Positions 16,726-25,716 of a stretch of DNA of 38,533 nt are shown here, one piece after another; the first letter of the stretch is position 1, and each line of letters begins with the position of its first letter. The notes under the pieces are model-generated. The model saw only the letters and a program-made list of their open reading frames with translations. It was not told the origin of the DNA and made no database searches. Position numbers and translations under genes: made by a program. The stretch is taken from positions 1 to 38,533 of the forward strand of contig JBEIOK010000011.1 of the NCBI GenBank assembly GCA_040377605.1, written 5' to 3'. Source of the stretch: Solimonas sp040377605 (GTDB lineage Bacteria > Pseudomonadota > Gammaproteobacteria > Nevskiales > Nevskiaceae).

Positions 16726-17721
16726 ATGAAACTGAAGTTCCTGATTGCCGCCACGGCCCTGGCCGTACCGCTGTTCGCTCACGCCGCCAGCTACGAGCTG
16801 CTCAATGTCTCCTACGACCCGACACGCGAGCTGTACAAGGATTACAACGCGGTTTTTGCCACCTACTACAAGGCCAAGACCGGCGACACCGTGACCGTGA
16901 AGCAGTCGCATGGCGGCTCGGGCAAGCAGGCGCGCTCGGTGGTCGATGGCCTGCAGGCGGATGTGCTGACGCTGGCCCTGGCCGGTGACATCGACTCGGT
17001 GGCCAATACCACCACGCTGCTGCCGAAGGACTGGCAGAAGCGTCTCCCCGAGGGCTCGGCACCTTACACCAGCACGATCGTGTTCCTGGTGCGCGGCGGC
17101 AACCCGAAGAAGATCAAGGACTGGGACGATCTGGCCAAGCCGGGCGTGTCGGTGATCACGCCGAACCCGAAGACCTCGGGGGGCGCGCAGTGGAACTACC
17201 TCGCGGCCTGGGAATACGCCAAGCGCAAGTACGGCGGCGATGACAAGGCCAAGGCTTTCGTCGAGAAGCTCTACAGGAACGTCCCGGTGCTGGACACCGG
17301 CGCGCGCGGCTCGACGACCACCTTCGTGCAGCGCGGCATCGGCGACGTCTTCATCTCCTGGGAAAACGAAGCGTTCCTGGCGAAGAAGGAATTCGGCGAG
17401 GACAAGTTCGAGATCATCGTGCCGTCGCTGAGCATCCTGGCGCAGCCGACCGTCACCGTGGTCGACAAGGTCGTCGACAAGAAGGGCACGCGCAAGGTAG
17501 CGGAAGCCTATCTGCAATACCTGTACTCGGATGAAGGCCAGGACATTGCCGGCAAGCACTTCTACCGTCCGACCGGCGCCAAGGCCAAGGCCAAGTACGC
17601 CAGTCAGTTCCCGAAGGTCGATCTGTTCACGATCGACGAGGCCTTCGGCGGCTGGACCAAGGCGAAGAAGGATCACTTCTCCGACGGCGCGACCTTTGAC
17701 CAGATTTACCTGAAGCAGTAA
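16726..17721 (+). CDS. sbp: Periplasmic sulfate-binding protein (Sbp type)
   Basis: This 331-aa binding protein has a signal peptide (MKLKFLIAATALAVPLFAHA). It delivers sulfate to the CysTWA transporter. Sbp hallmarks are NVSYDPTRELY near the N-terminus, QSHGGSGKQARSV, VITPNPKTSGGAQWNYLAAW, and DVFISWENEA, which keeps the Trp that contacts sulfate in known Sbp structures. The family motif is usually NPK-(S/T)-SGGAR; here the Arg is Gln. I chose ATG 16726 because CTGGAG lies at better spacing than for the ATG 6 nt upstream. It follows the porin by 58 nt and precedes a CysP-like paralogue. Confidence 0.93.
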   Translation: MKLKFLIAATALAVPLFAHAASYELLNVSYDPTRELYKDYNAVFATYYKAKTGDTVTVKQSHGGSGKQARSVVDGLQADVLTLALAGDIDSVANTTTLLPKDWQKRLPEGSAPYTSTIVFLVRGGNPKKIKDWDDLAKPGVSVITPNPKTSGGAQWNYLAAWEYAKRKYGGDDKAKAFVEKLYRNVPVLDTGARGSTTTFVQRGIGDVFISWENEAFLAKKEFGEDKFEIIVPSLSILAQPTVTVVDKVVDKKGTRKVAEAYLQYLYSDEGQDIAGKHFYRPTGAKAKAKYASQFPKVDLFTIDEAFGGWTKAKKDHFSDGATFDQIYLKQ

Positions 17722-17729
17722 CCGCTCGT

Positions 17730-17756
17730 GCCGGGGCGGTCTTGCACCGCCCCGGC
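17730..17756 (+). other. Strong intercistronic hairpin between sbp and cysP
   Basis: GCCGGGGCGGT (17730-17740) pairs perfectly with ACCGCCCCGGC (17746-17756) around a 5-nt loop. No T-tract follows. Such a hairpin could protect the upstream message and make sbp more abundant than cysP; this is inference. Confidence 0.6.
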
Positions 17757-17784
17757 CCCGCTCACCTTCTTATCCGCCCGAATC

Positions 17785-18813
17785 ATGTACGCCAACTCTC
17801 CCACGCTGCGCCGTGCACTCGCCGTCGTGCAACTCGCACTCGGCAGCGCCCTGCTGCTGGCGCCGACCGCTCAGGCGACCACGCTGCTCAACGCCTCGTA
17901 TGACGTCGCCCGCGACGTCTACAAGGACCTGAATCCTGCATTCGTCGCGCAGTGGCAGAGCCGCTACCCGAACGATCCGCTGAAAATCGACCAGTCGCAT
18001 GGCGGCTCGAGCAAACAGGCACGCTCGGTGATTGACGGCTTGCAGGCTGACGTCGTCAGCATGAACAGCCCGCTGGATATCGACGCGATCGCCAACGCCA
18101 AGCTCACCTCGCGTGACTGGGCCAAGCGCCTGCCGTCGGCGAGCAGCCCGTCGTGGTCGACGATCCTGTTCCTGGTGCGCAAGAACAATCCAAAGAACAT
18201 CAAGGACTGGAACGACCTGGTGCGCAAAGACGTCAAGGTCGTGATCCCAAACCCGAAGACGTCCGGCAACGCCCGCTACAGCTACCTCGCCGCGTGGGAA
18301 CACGCGCGTCGCCAGCCCGGCGGCAGCGACACCACGGCACGCGATTTCGTCGCGCGCTTCATCGCCAACGTGCCGGTGTTCGACACCGGGGGCCGCGGCG
18401 CCACCACGACCTTCGTGCAGCGCGGGATCGGCGATGTGCTGCTGACCTTCGAGAACGAGATCCAGCTGATTGCCTCGGAATTCTCGGCGCAGGGCTTCGA
18501 GATCATTGTGCCGTCGCTGTCGGTGCGCGCCGACAATCCGATCTCGCTGGTCGACAAGGTCGTCTCCAAGAAGGGGACCCAGGCCGTTGCCGAGGCCTAC
18601 CTGACGTTTCATTTCTCGCCGGAAGGCCAGGCGATCTTCGCCAAGCACGGCATTCGCCCGTCGGATGCCGCCGTGCTGGCCCAGCATCGCAGCCGCTTCC
18701 CGGACGTGAAGCTGTTCACCGTCGATGAGGCATTCGGCGGTTGGGCCAACGCGCAGAAGACGCACTTCGCCGACGGCGGCGTGTTCGACCAGATCGTGCA
18801 GCAGCGCCACTAA
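17785..18813 (+). CDS. cysP: Thiosulfate/sulfate-binding protein (CysP type)
   Basis: This 342-aa periplasmic protein has a signal peptide ending near residue 31 (APTAQA). It is a paralogue of the preceding Sbp, but its details match CysP better: LLNASYDVARDVYKDLNPAF, NPKTSGNARYSYLAAW, FDTGGRGATTTF and GDVLLTFENE. In the last motif, Phe replaces the sulfate-contacting Trp of Sbp, as in E. coli CysP. It therefore probably favours thiosulfate, or binds both. The ATG at 17785 has no strong Shine-Dalgarno; a longer GTG frame from 17728 runs through the hairpin and is unlikely. A terminator-like hairpin follows. Confidence 0.85.
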   Translation: MYANSPTLRRALAVVQLALGSALLLAPTAQATTLLNASYDVARDVYKDLNPAFVAQWQSRYPNDPLKIDQSHGGSSKQARSVIDGLQADVVSMNSPLDIDAIANAKLTSRDWAKRLPSASSPSWSTILFLVRKNNPKNIKDWNDLVRKDVKVVIPNPKTSGNARYSYLAAWEHARRQPGGSDTTARDFVARFIANVPVFDTGGRGATTTFVQRGIGDVLLTFENEIQLIASEFSAQGFEIIVPSLSVRADNPISLVDKVVSKKGTQAVAEAYLTFHFSPEGQAIFAKHGIRPSDAAVLAQHRSRFPDVKLFTVDEAFGGWANAQKTHFADGGVFDQIVQQRH

Positions 18814-18852
18814 TTTTGCGTCTCTCCTCCCCTGATCTCTCCCAGGGTATTC

Positions 18853-18889
18853 GGGCGGACGCCCCACGGGTCTCCGCCCTTTTCTTTTC
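18853..18889 (+). terminator. Terminator after cysP
   Basis: GGGCGGA (18853-18859) pairs with TCCGCCC (18873-18879), followed by a T-rich tail (TTTTCTTTTCTT). It lies about 40 nt after the cysP stop and 15 nt before the molbindin start. That gene may rely on readthrough or its own promoter. Confidence 0.65.
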
Positions 18890-18903
18890 TTGGATACGAC
18901 ATC

Positions 18904-19134
18904 ATGAGCATCGCAGGCATCAACACCCGCAATCAGTTCCGCGGCAAGGTCGTCGCGATCCATCGTAGCCCGGTGGTCTCCGAAATCGAGATCGAAACGC
19001 CGGCCGGCATCGTCAGCGCCGTCGTGACCACCAGCTCGATCGAGCGCCTGGGCCTGCGCGTGGGCGACGCAGCGGCCGCGCTGTTCAAGGCCACCGAGGT
19101 CATGGTCGCCAAGCTGTCGGACCTGCATGGCTGA
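18904..19134 (+). CDS. Molbindin (single Mop/TOBE domain)
   Basis: This 76-aa protein is a lone Mop/TOBE domain: GINTRNQFRGKVVAIHRSPV, VSEIEIETPAGIVSAVVTTS and KATEVMVAK are characteristic. Molbindins form hexamers that bind molybdate and sometimes related oxyanions such as tungstate or sulfate in the cytoplasm. Its place between sulfate-binding protein and permease genes suggests oxyanion buffering or discrimination. It is preceded by the T-rich tail of the cysP terminator, with TTGGA as a weak ribosome site. Its end overlaps the longer reading frame of the next gene. Confidence 0.88.
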   Translation: MSIAGINTRNQFRGKVVAIHRSPVVSEIEIETPAGIVSAVVTTSSIERLGLRVGDAAAALFKATEVMVAKLSDLHG

Positions 19135-19165
19135 GACTGCCGCCCCACCGCGCCGCGCCTTTGCC

Positions 19166-19789
19166 ATGTGCCTGATCGTCCACAAACCCGCCGGCCTGCG
19201 CATCCCGCACGAACTGCTGGAAGCCGCCCTGACCCTCAACCCGGATGGCTGGGGCGTGATGGGCTTCGAGCACGACGGTCGCTTGCTGCTGGATCGCGGC
19301 ATCCATATCGATGCGGCGGCGCTACGTGACTTCGAGTCGCGCCACATCGAGGCGGAATACGCACTACATCTGCGCAAGCAGACCCGTGGCAGCAGCGGGC
19401 TGGAAAATACGCATCCCTTTCGGATTGTCGAGGGCCTGTATCTGATGCACAACGGCACGCTGCCGATCGAGGCACGCCTGCCCGGCCGCTCCGATACCTG
19501 GCACTTCACGGCGGAGGTGCTGAGGCCGCTGGCGCAGCGGCATCCAGGGCTGCTCAGCGACTACGCCTTCGTGCGCCTGCTGGAGCTGGGGCTGCGTCCG
19601 GAGAACAAGCTGGCGCTGCTGGATGAGCGGCTCCGGCGCATCGTGCTGATCAACCGCGAGCATGGCGCGGAGTTCGAGGGGCTGTGGCTGAGCAATACAC
19701 GCTGGATCGACCGCGCCCGTTTCCCGCTGGCGCTGACGCCGCAACCGCAGGAGCGGAGCTGGACGCCGGAGGAGCTGGAGTTCCTGTAG
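19166..19789 (+). CDS. Class II glutamine amidotransferase-like (Ntn) protein
   Basis: This 207-aa protein has the class II amidotransferase pattern. A Cys follows Met (MCLIVHKPAG) and would be the N-terminal nucleophile after Met removal. NPDGWGVMGF, LHLRKQTRGSSG, THPF and LMHNGTL correspond to the glutamine-binding segments. The synthase half of a biosynthetic enzyme is missing, so the acceptor is unknown. Start choice: ATG 19166 exposes the Cys directly. An in-frame ATG at 19127 overlaps the molbindin stop by 8 nt and would give a 220-aa protein that needs propeptide cleavage. Neither has a strong ribosome site. It lies inside the sulfur locus, just before the cysT promoter. Confidence 0.72.
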   Translation: MCLIVHKPAGLRIPHELLEAALTLNPDGWGVMGFEHDGRLLLDRGIHIDAAALRDFESRHIEAEYALHLRKQTRGSSGLENTHPFRIVEGLYLMHNGTLPIEARLPGRSDTWHFTAEVLRPLAQRHPGLLSDYAFVRLLELGLRPENKLALLDERLRRIVLINREHGAEFEGLWLSNTRWIDRARFPLALTPQPQERSWTPEELEFL

Positions 19790-19806
19790 GAGAAATAGCG
19801 GAAATC

Positions 19807-19860
19807 GCATATCAATCTTCAAATTTATTCTTTTGAGATTCTCTGGCGCCTTCCTAAGAT
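19807..19860 (+). promoter_or_regulatory. cysT promoter with the shared upstream element
   Basis: TTGAGA (19833-19838), a 16-nt spacer and TAAGAT (19855-19860) form a promoter 33 nt before cysT. The upstream 28 nt (19807-19834) match the yezD upstream region (15018-15045) at 18 of 28 positions, including TATTCTTTT. The distance to the -10 box is the same (20 nt between) in both promoters. The match continues in GGC-N-CCT-N-CCTAA into the -10. Confidence 0.62.
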
Positions 19861-19893
19861 GGCGCGCCTTCACACGCCGAGCCCGTCGTTTCC

Positions 19894-20763
19894 ATGTCCT
19901 CTGCCCTGACTCCTGACCGACGCCCGGTCCTGTTCCATCGGCGACGCTCGGTCATCCCCGGCTTCGGCTTGACGCTGGGCTTCACGGTCTTTTATCTCAG
20001 CCTGATCGTGCTGATCCCGCTGGCCGGCGTGTTCTTCAAGGCCTCGGATCTGGGGTTGGCCGGCTTCTGGAACGTGGTGACCGCACCGCGCGTACTCGCG
20101 GCGCTCAAGCTCAGCTTCGGCGCCGCATTGATCGGCGCCCTGATCAACGCCGTTTTCGGGACGCTGGTGGCCTGGGTTTTCGTGCGCTACCGCTTTGCCG
20201 GCAAGCGCTTCTTCGATGCGATCATCGATCTGCCATTCGCATTGCCCACCGCGGTGGCCGGTATCGCACTGACCGCGCTGTACTCCGGCAATGGCTGGGT
20301 TGGCCAGTTTCTAGAACCACTGGGCGTCAAGGTCGCCTACACGCCGCTGGGCGTGATCGTTGCGTGCACTTTCATCGGCCTGCCGTTCGTCGTGCGCACG
20401 GTGCAGCCTGTACTGGAGGAAGCCGAGAAGGAACTGGAAGAGGCGGCCGCGTCGCTGGGCGCCACGCGCCTGCAGACGATCGTGCGCGTGATCCTGCCGA
20501 CGATCCTGCCGGCGATCCTCACCGGCTTCACGCTCGCCTTTGCGCGCGCCGCCGGCGAATACGGCTCGATCATCTTCATCGCCGGCAACATGCCGATGGT
20601 CAGCGAGATCGCACCGCTGCTGATCATCATCAAGCTGGAGGAGTTCGACTACGCCGGCGCCAGCGCCGTCGCGGTGGCGATGCTGCTGCTGTCGTTCACG
20701 CTGTTGCTGACGATCAACGGCCTGCAGGCCTGGGCCCGCCACCGCAATGGCGGCAAACGCTGA
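19894..20763 (+). CDS. cysT: Sulfate/thiosulfate ABC transporter permease CysT
   Basis: This 289-aa inner-membrane permease has about six to seven membrane helices. Its cytoplasmic coupling loop EEAAASLGATRLQTIVRVIL (about residues 180-200) is the EAA motif that docks on the CysA ATPase. LPFALPTAVAGIALTALYS and ARAAGEYGSIIFIAGNMP are typical CysT segments. It pairs with CysW to form the sulfate channel. The start ATG at 19894 follows the promoter at 19833-19860. cysW follows 50 nt later. Confidence 0.95.
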   Translation: MSSALTPDRRPVLFHRRRSVIPGFGLTLGFTVFYLSLIVLIPLAGVFFKASDLGLAGFWNVVTAPRVLAALKLSFGAALIGALINAVFGTLVAWVFVRYRFAGKRFFDAIIDLPFALPTAVAGIALTALYSGNGWVGQFLEPLGVKVAYTPLGVIVACTFIGLPFVVRTVQPVLEEAEKELEEAAASLGATRLQTIVRVILPTILPAILTGFTLAFARAAGEYGSIIFIAGNMPMVSEIAPLLIIIKLEEFDYAGASAVAVAMLLLSFTLLLTINGLQAWARHRNGGKR

Positions 20764-20813
20764 GCAGCGTGCGCTCCACGCCGGATGCTCCCCGAACCCA
20801 CCGCTCTCCGATC

Positions 20814-21731
20814 ATGACCCCCTCCTCCACGTCCGCCCTGAATCCGCCACCGCTGCCTCCCGAGTTCAGCCCGGAAGGTCCGCTGATCCGCCGCAACTCG
20901 GCGATCAGCGAGAACGCCTGGGCGCAGCGCATCCTGATCGGCATCGCCCTGCTGTTCCTGCTTGGCTTCCTGCTGCTGCCGCTGATCTCGGTCTTTGCCG
21001 AGGCGCTGCGCAACGGCTGGGTCACCTACAAGGACGCGCTGCTGGAACCCGACGCCATCGCCGCGATGAAACTGACGCTGCTGACGGCGGCGATTGCCGT
21101 GCCGTTCAATCTGGTCTTCGGCATCGCGGCTGCCTGGGCCATTACCAAGTTCGAGTTCCGCGGCAAGTCGTTGCTGATCTCGCTGATCGATCTGCCGTTC
21201 TCGGTGTCGCCGATCGTCGCGGGCGTCATCTACATCCTGATCTTCGGCCGTCATGGCTGGGCCGGTCCGTTCCTCGACGAGCACGACATCAAGATCGTGT
21301 TCGCGGTACCCGGCATCGTGCTCGCGACCGTGTTCGTCACGTTCCCGTTCATCGCGCGCGAGCTGATCCCGTTGATGCAGGAGCAAGGGACCGACTATGA
21401 GCAGGCCTCGCTGTCGCTGGGTGCCAACGGCTGGCAGACCTTCTGGCGCGTGACCCTGCCCAGCATCAAGTGGGCGCTGTTGTACGGCGTGCTGCTGTGC
21501 ACGGCACGTGCGATGGGCGAGTTCGGCGCCGTCAGCGTGGTCTCGGGCCACATCCGGGGACAGACCAACACGATGCCGCTGCACGTTGAGATTCTCTACA
21601 ACGAGTACCAGTTCGCTGGCGCCTTTGCAGTCGCTTCACTGCTGGCGCTGTTCGCGCTGGTGACGCTGGCGCTAAAGAGCTATCTCGAATGGCGGCACGG
21701 CGACGAGCTCGCCGCGACGCGCCGCCATTGA
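20814..21731 (+). CDS. cysW: Sulfate/thiosulfate ABC transporter permease CysW
   Basis: This 305-aa permease has about six membrane helices, with the EAA-type loop EQASLSLGANGWQTFWRVTL (about residues 194-213). SLIDLPFSVSPIVAGVIYIL and ARAMGEFGAVSVVSGHIRG are CysW signatures. It partners CysT. I chose ATG 20814 (MTPSSTSALNPPPLPPEF); the open frame extends far upstream within cysT, but only this start gives the family length. A T-tailed hairpin separates it from cysA. Confidence 0.95.
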   Translation: MTPSSTSALNPPPLPPEFSPEGPLIRRNSAISENAWAQRILIGIALLFLLGFLLLPLISVFAEALRNGWVTYKDALLEPDAIAAMKLTLLTAAIAVPFNLVFGIAAAWAITKFEFRGKSLLISLIDLPFSVSPIVAGVIYILIFGRHGWAGPFLDEHDIKIVFAVPGIVLATVFVTFPFIARELIPLMQEQGTDYEQASLSLGANGWQTFWRVTLPSIKWALLYGVLLCTARAMGEFGAVSVVSGHIRGQTNTMPLHVEILYNEYQFAGAFAVASLLALFALVTLALKSYLEWRHGDELAATRRH

Positions 21732-21748
21732 AGTCGTCCTGACAAGAT

Positions 21749-21773
21749 CGCGGCCATCCCTGGCCGCGTTTTT
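21749..21773 (+). terminator. Intrinsic terminator inside the cysTWA operon
   Basis: CGCGGCCA (21749-21756) pairs perfectly with TGGCCGCG (21761-21768) around TCCC, followed by TTTTT. It sits between cysW and cysA. CysA must be made by readthrough or from a promoter downstream of it, and I do not see a good one. Confidence 0.8.
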
Positions 21774-21800
21774 CAAACCAAGCACAAAGTACGGTTCACC

Positions 21801-22928
<1,128 letters not shown>

Positions 22929-22935
22929 CCGCGGT

Positions 22936-24162
22936 TCAGGCCGATGGGGCGTCGCTGTCCGGCCGGTTGACCAGCACCCGCAACAGGACATTCGCCACCA
23001 GCCCGCCCACCAGGATCACGGCGGCCATGGGCACAGCCGTGCCCAGCTTCTGCAGATGGCCCGCCAGCGCACCGGTGATCGCTGCGATGCCGAACTGCAG
23101 GGTGCCCATCAGGGCCGAGGCCATGCCGGCACGATCACCAAAGGGCGCCATCGCCGCCGCGGTGGAATTGGGAAAGGTGAATCCCAGGCTCGCAATGGTC
23201 ACGAACAGCGGCAGGATCACGCCCCACATGCCGCCAACGCCCGTGATCGCCGCCACCAGCATCACGCCGCCGGCCGCCGCATTGGTCGCCAATGCCGCCC
23301 GCAGCACCTGCTGCGCCGGCATGCGCCGCAGCAGGCCGGCATTGAGCTGCGACGCCGCTATGAGCCCCGCGGCATTGCATCCGAACATCCACGCGAACTG
23401 GTTGGGCCCCAGGCCGTAGTGATCGATGAAGACGAAGGCGGAGACCGAGATGTACGAGAACATGCCCGCCTGCGCCATCGCCCCGGACAGGGCGTAGCCC
23501 ATGAAGCGCCGGTGGCCGAGCAGGCGCACATAGCCCTGCAGCGCCGACCACGGGTTCACCGGGGTCGCCTGCTGCAGCGTCTCCGGCAGATAGCGCCAGG
23601 CCAGCAGCGCGCACAGCACGCCGAAGGCCGACAGCACGCCGAAAATCGCCTGCCAGCCAACATGCACGAACACCTGTCCGCCGGCCATCGGCGCCAGAAT
23701 CGGCGCCACCCCCATCACCAGGACCAGGGCCGACAGGATGCGCGCCATGTCCTGCGGCTCGAAGCGGTCCCGCACCATGGCACGTGCCATCACCATGCCG
23801 GCACAGCCGCCCAGCGCCTGCAGCAGACGCAGGGCCGACAACGCACCGATGCTGGGCGCGAAGGCACAGGCCGCCGACGCAACCGCGTACAGCAGCAGGC
23901 CGAACAGCAGAGGTCCGCGTCGCCCGATCCGATCCGACAACGGGCCGTAGATCAGCTGGCCTACCGCCAGACCGATGAAGAAGGTCGCGAGCGTGAACTG
24001 CGCGTGGGCGGTGTCGGTCCCGAAATGCGCCTGGATCGCCGGCAGCGCCGGCAGATACATGTCGATCGACATCGGCCCGATCGCCACGATCGTGCCCATG
24101 ACCACGATCCAGCGGCGCGGCGTCTCGGCATACGTCTGCTTCGAAGCGCCGGCCGGCTGCAT
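22936..24162 (-). CDS. Bcr/CflA-type multidrug exporter (MFS)
   Basis: This 408-aa major facilitator protein has 12 hydrophobic segments. The DHA1 motif A, IYGPLSDRIGRRGPLLFG, lies between helices 2 and 3, with the early MSIDMYLPALPAI helix typical of Bcr/CflA drug:H+ antiporters. ARAMVRDRFEPQDMAR after helix 4 also fits. Substrate range is unknown. The ATG (24160-24162) lies 2 nt after the lysS stop, so translation may be coupled, which is unusual for an exporter. It converges with cysA. Confidence 0.9.
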   Translation of the reverse strand: MQPAGASKQTYAETPRRWIVVMGTIVAIGPMSIDMYLPALPAIQAHFGTDTAHAQFTLATFFIGLAVGQLIYGPLSDRIGRRGPLLFGLLLYAVASAACAFAPSIGALSALRLLQALGGCAGMVMARAMVRDRFEPQDMARILSALVLVMGVAPILAPMAGGQVFVHVGWQAIFGVLSAFGVLCALLAWRYLPETLQQATPVNPWSALQGYVRLLGHRRFMGYALSGAMAQAGMFSYISVSAFVFIDHYGLGPNQFAWMFGCNAAGLIAASQLNAGLLRRMPAQQVLRAALATNAAAGGVMLVAAITGVGGMWGVILPLFVTIASLGFTFPNSTAAAMAPFGDRAGMASALMGTLQFGIAAITGALAGHLQKLGTAVPMAAVILVGGLVANVLLRVLVNRPDSDAPSA

Positions 24163-24164
24163 GC

Positions 24165-25667
24165 TCAGGTTTCCGGCCTCATCGAGGGGAACAGCAGCAC
24201 ATCGCGGATGCTGGCAGAATCGGTCAGGAACATCACCAGACGATCGATGCCGACGCCGACGCCCGCGGTCGGCGGCAGGCCGTATTCCAGCGCACGGATG
24301 TAGTCGGCGTCGTAGACCATGGCCTCGTCGTCACCGGCGTCCTTGGCCACGACCTGCGCCTTGAAGCGCGCGGCCTGGTCATCAGCATCATTCAGCTCGG
24401 AGAAGCCGTTGGCCACTTCGCGGCCGCCGACGAAGAACTCGAAACGGTCGGTGACGTCGGGGTTGGCGTCGCTGCGGCGCGCCAGCGGCGAGACTTCGGT
24501 CGGATACTCGGTGATGAAGGTCGGGTCCAGCAGCTTGGCCTCGACAGTCTTCTCGAATATTTCGGTCAGCAGCTTGCCGCAGCCGTAGGACGGCTTGGCA
24601 TCGGCGCCGACCTGCTTTGCGAAAGAGGCCAGGTACTCGCGATCGGCGAGCCGGCCGGTCTCGAAGCCCGGATTGAAGCGCAGCACCGACTCGCTCATGG
24701 TCCAGCGGTTGAACGGCTGCTCCAGGTCGTATTCGCGACCCTGGTAGCTGAGCTTGCCGCTGCCGTTCACGGTCAGCGCGGCGTCCCGGATCAGGGTCTC
24801 CACCAGGTTCATCGCGTCCTGGTAGTCGGCATAGGCCTGGTAGAACTCCAGCATCGTGAACTCGGGGTTGTGTCGCGTGGACAGCCCCTCGTTGCGGAAA
24901 TTGCGGTTGATCTCATAGACCCGCTCGAAGCCGCCGACGACCAGACGCTTCAGATACAGCTCCGGGGCGATGCGAAGGTAGAGATCGCGATCCAGCGCAT
25001 TGTGATGGGTGATAAACGGCCGCGCGGTGGCGCCGCCGGCGATCGGCTGCAACATCGGCGTCTCGACTTCCATGAAACCCAGCGCGTCGAGGAAGTTGCG
25101 GATGAAGCGCACGGTCTGGCCGCGCTTCTCGAACGCGGTGCGGACTTCCGGATTGACAATCAGGTCCAGGTAGCGCTGGCGATAGCGCACCTCGGTATCG
25201 GTCAGGCCGGCCCACTTCTCCGGCAGCGGCCGCAGGCCCTTGACCAGCAACTGGGCACTGGCCGCCTTCAGCGACAGCTCGCCGGTCTTGGTGCGGAACA
25301 TCGTGCCGCGCACGCCGAGGATGTCGCCGACATCGAACCCCTTGAAGGCCTCGTAGGCGGCCTCGCCCACCGCATTGAGCTGCACGAAGATCTGGATGCG
25401 GCCCGACATGTCCTGCAGCTGGCCGAAGCTGGCCTTGCCCATCACCCGCTTGGCCATCAGGCGGCCGGCGATGGCATAGACCGTGGTTTCCCCCTCCAGC
25501 GACGCGGCATCGCGCTCGCCATAACTGCCGTGCAGGTGCTCGGCGAGCGTGTCGCGGCGGAACGTGTTGGGGTAGGCGTTGCCGGCGGCCCGCAACGCTT
25601 CGAGCTTCTCCCGACGCGTGGCGATGATGTGGTTCTCGTCCTGCTCGGGCTTCTGATCTTCGGTCAT
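24165..25667 (-). CDS. lysS: Lysyl-tRNA synthetase, class II
   Basis: This 500-aa enzyme charges tRNA-Lys. An N-terminal OB-fold anticodon-binding domain (about residues 60-160, with AGRLMAKRVMGKASFGQLQD) precedes the class II catalytic core. Motif 2 is around NRNFRNEGLSTRHNPEFTML and motif 3 is GVGVGIDRLVMFLTDSASIR, ending LLFPSMRPE. Length is normal. It is second in a prfB-lysS arrangement that is conserved in gammaproteobacteria, with a 49-nt gap that contains a hairpin. Confidence 0.97.
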   Translation of the reverse strand: MTEDQKPEQDENHIIATRREKLEALRAAGNAYPNTFRRDTLAEHLHGSYGERDAASLEGETTVYAIAGRLMAKRVMGKASFGQLQDMSGRIQIFVQLNAVGEAAYEAFKGFDVGDILGVRGTMFRTKTGELSLKAASAQLLVKGLRPLPEKWAGLTDTEVRYRQRYLDLIVNPEVRTAFEKRGQTVRFIRNFLDALGFMEVETPMLQPIAGGATARPFITHHNALDRDLYLRIAPELYLKRLVVGGFERVYEINRNFRNEGLSTRHNPEFTMLEFYQAYADYQDAMNLVETLIRDAALTVNGSGKLSYQGREYDLEQPFNRWTMSESVLRFNPGFETGRLADREYLASFAKQVGADAKPSYGCGKLLTEIFEKTVEAKLLDPTFITEYPTEVSPLARRSDANPDVTDRFEFFVGGREVANGFSELNDADDQAARFKAQVVAKDAGDDEAMVYDADYIRALEYGLPPTAGVGVGIDRLVMFLTDSASIRDVLLFPSMRPET

Positions 25668-25691
25668 GGTCTGCCGTGCTTCGTGATGGCG

Positions 25692-25712
25692 GATTCGTGG
25701 GGGCCACGAATC
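25692..25712 (-). other. Hairpin in the prfB-lysS spacer
   Basis: GATTCGTGG (25692-25700) and CCACGAATC (25704-25712) form a perfect 9-bp stem with a 3-nt loop, just after the prfB stop. There is no T-tract, so processing or partial attenuation is more likely than full termination. Confidence 0.5.
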
Positions 25713-25716
25713 ACGG

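Noticed and set aside
17770..19509. 579-aa minus-strand open frame across cysP and the molbindin
   Set aside because: It is antisense to three recognised genes and has no domain or ribosome site.
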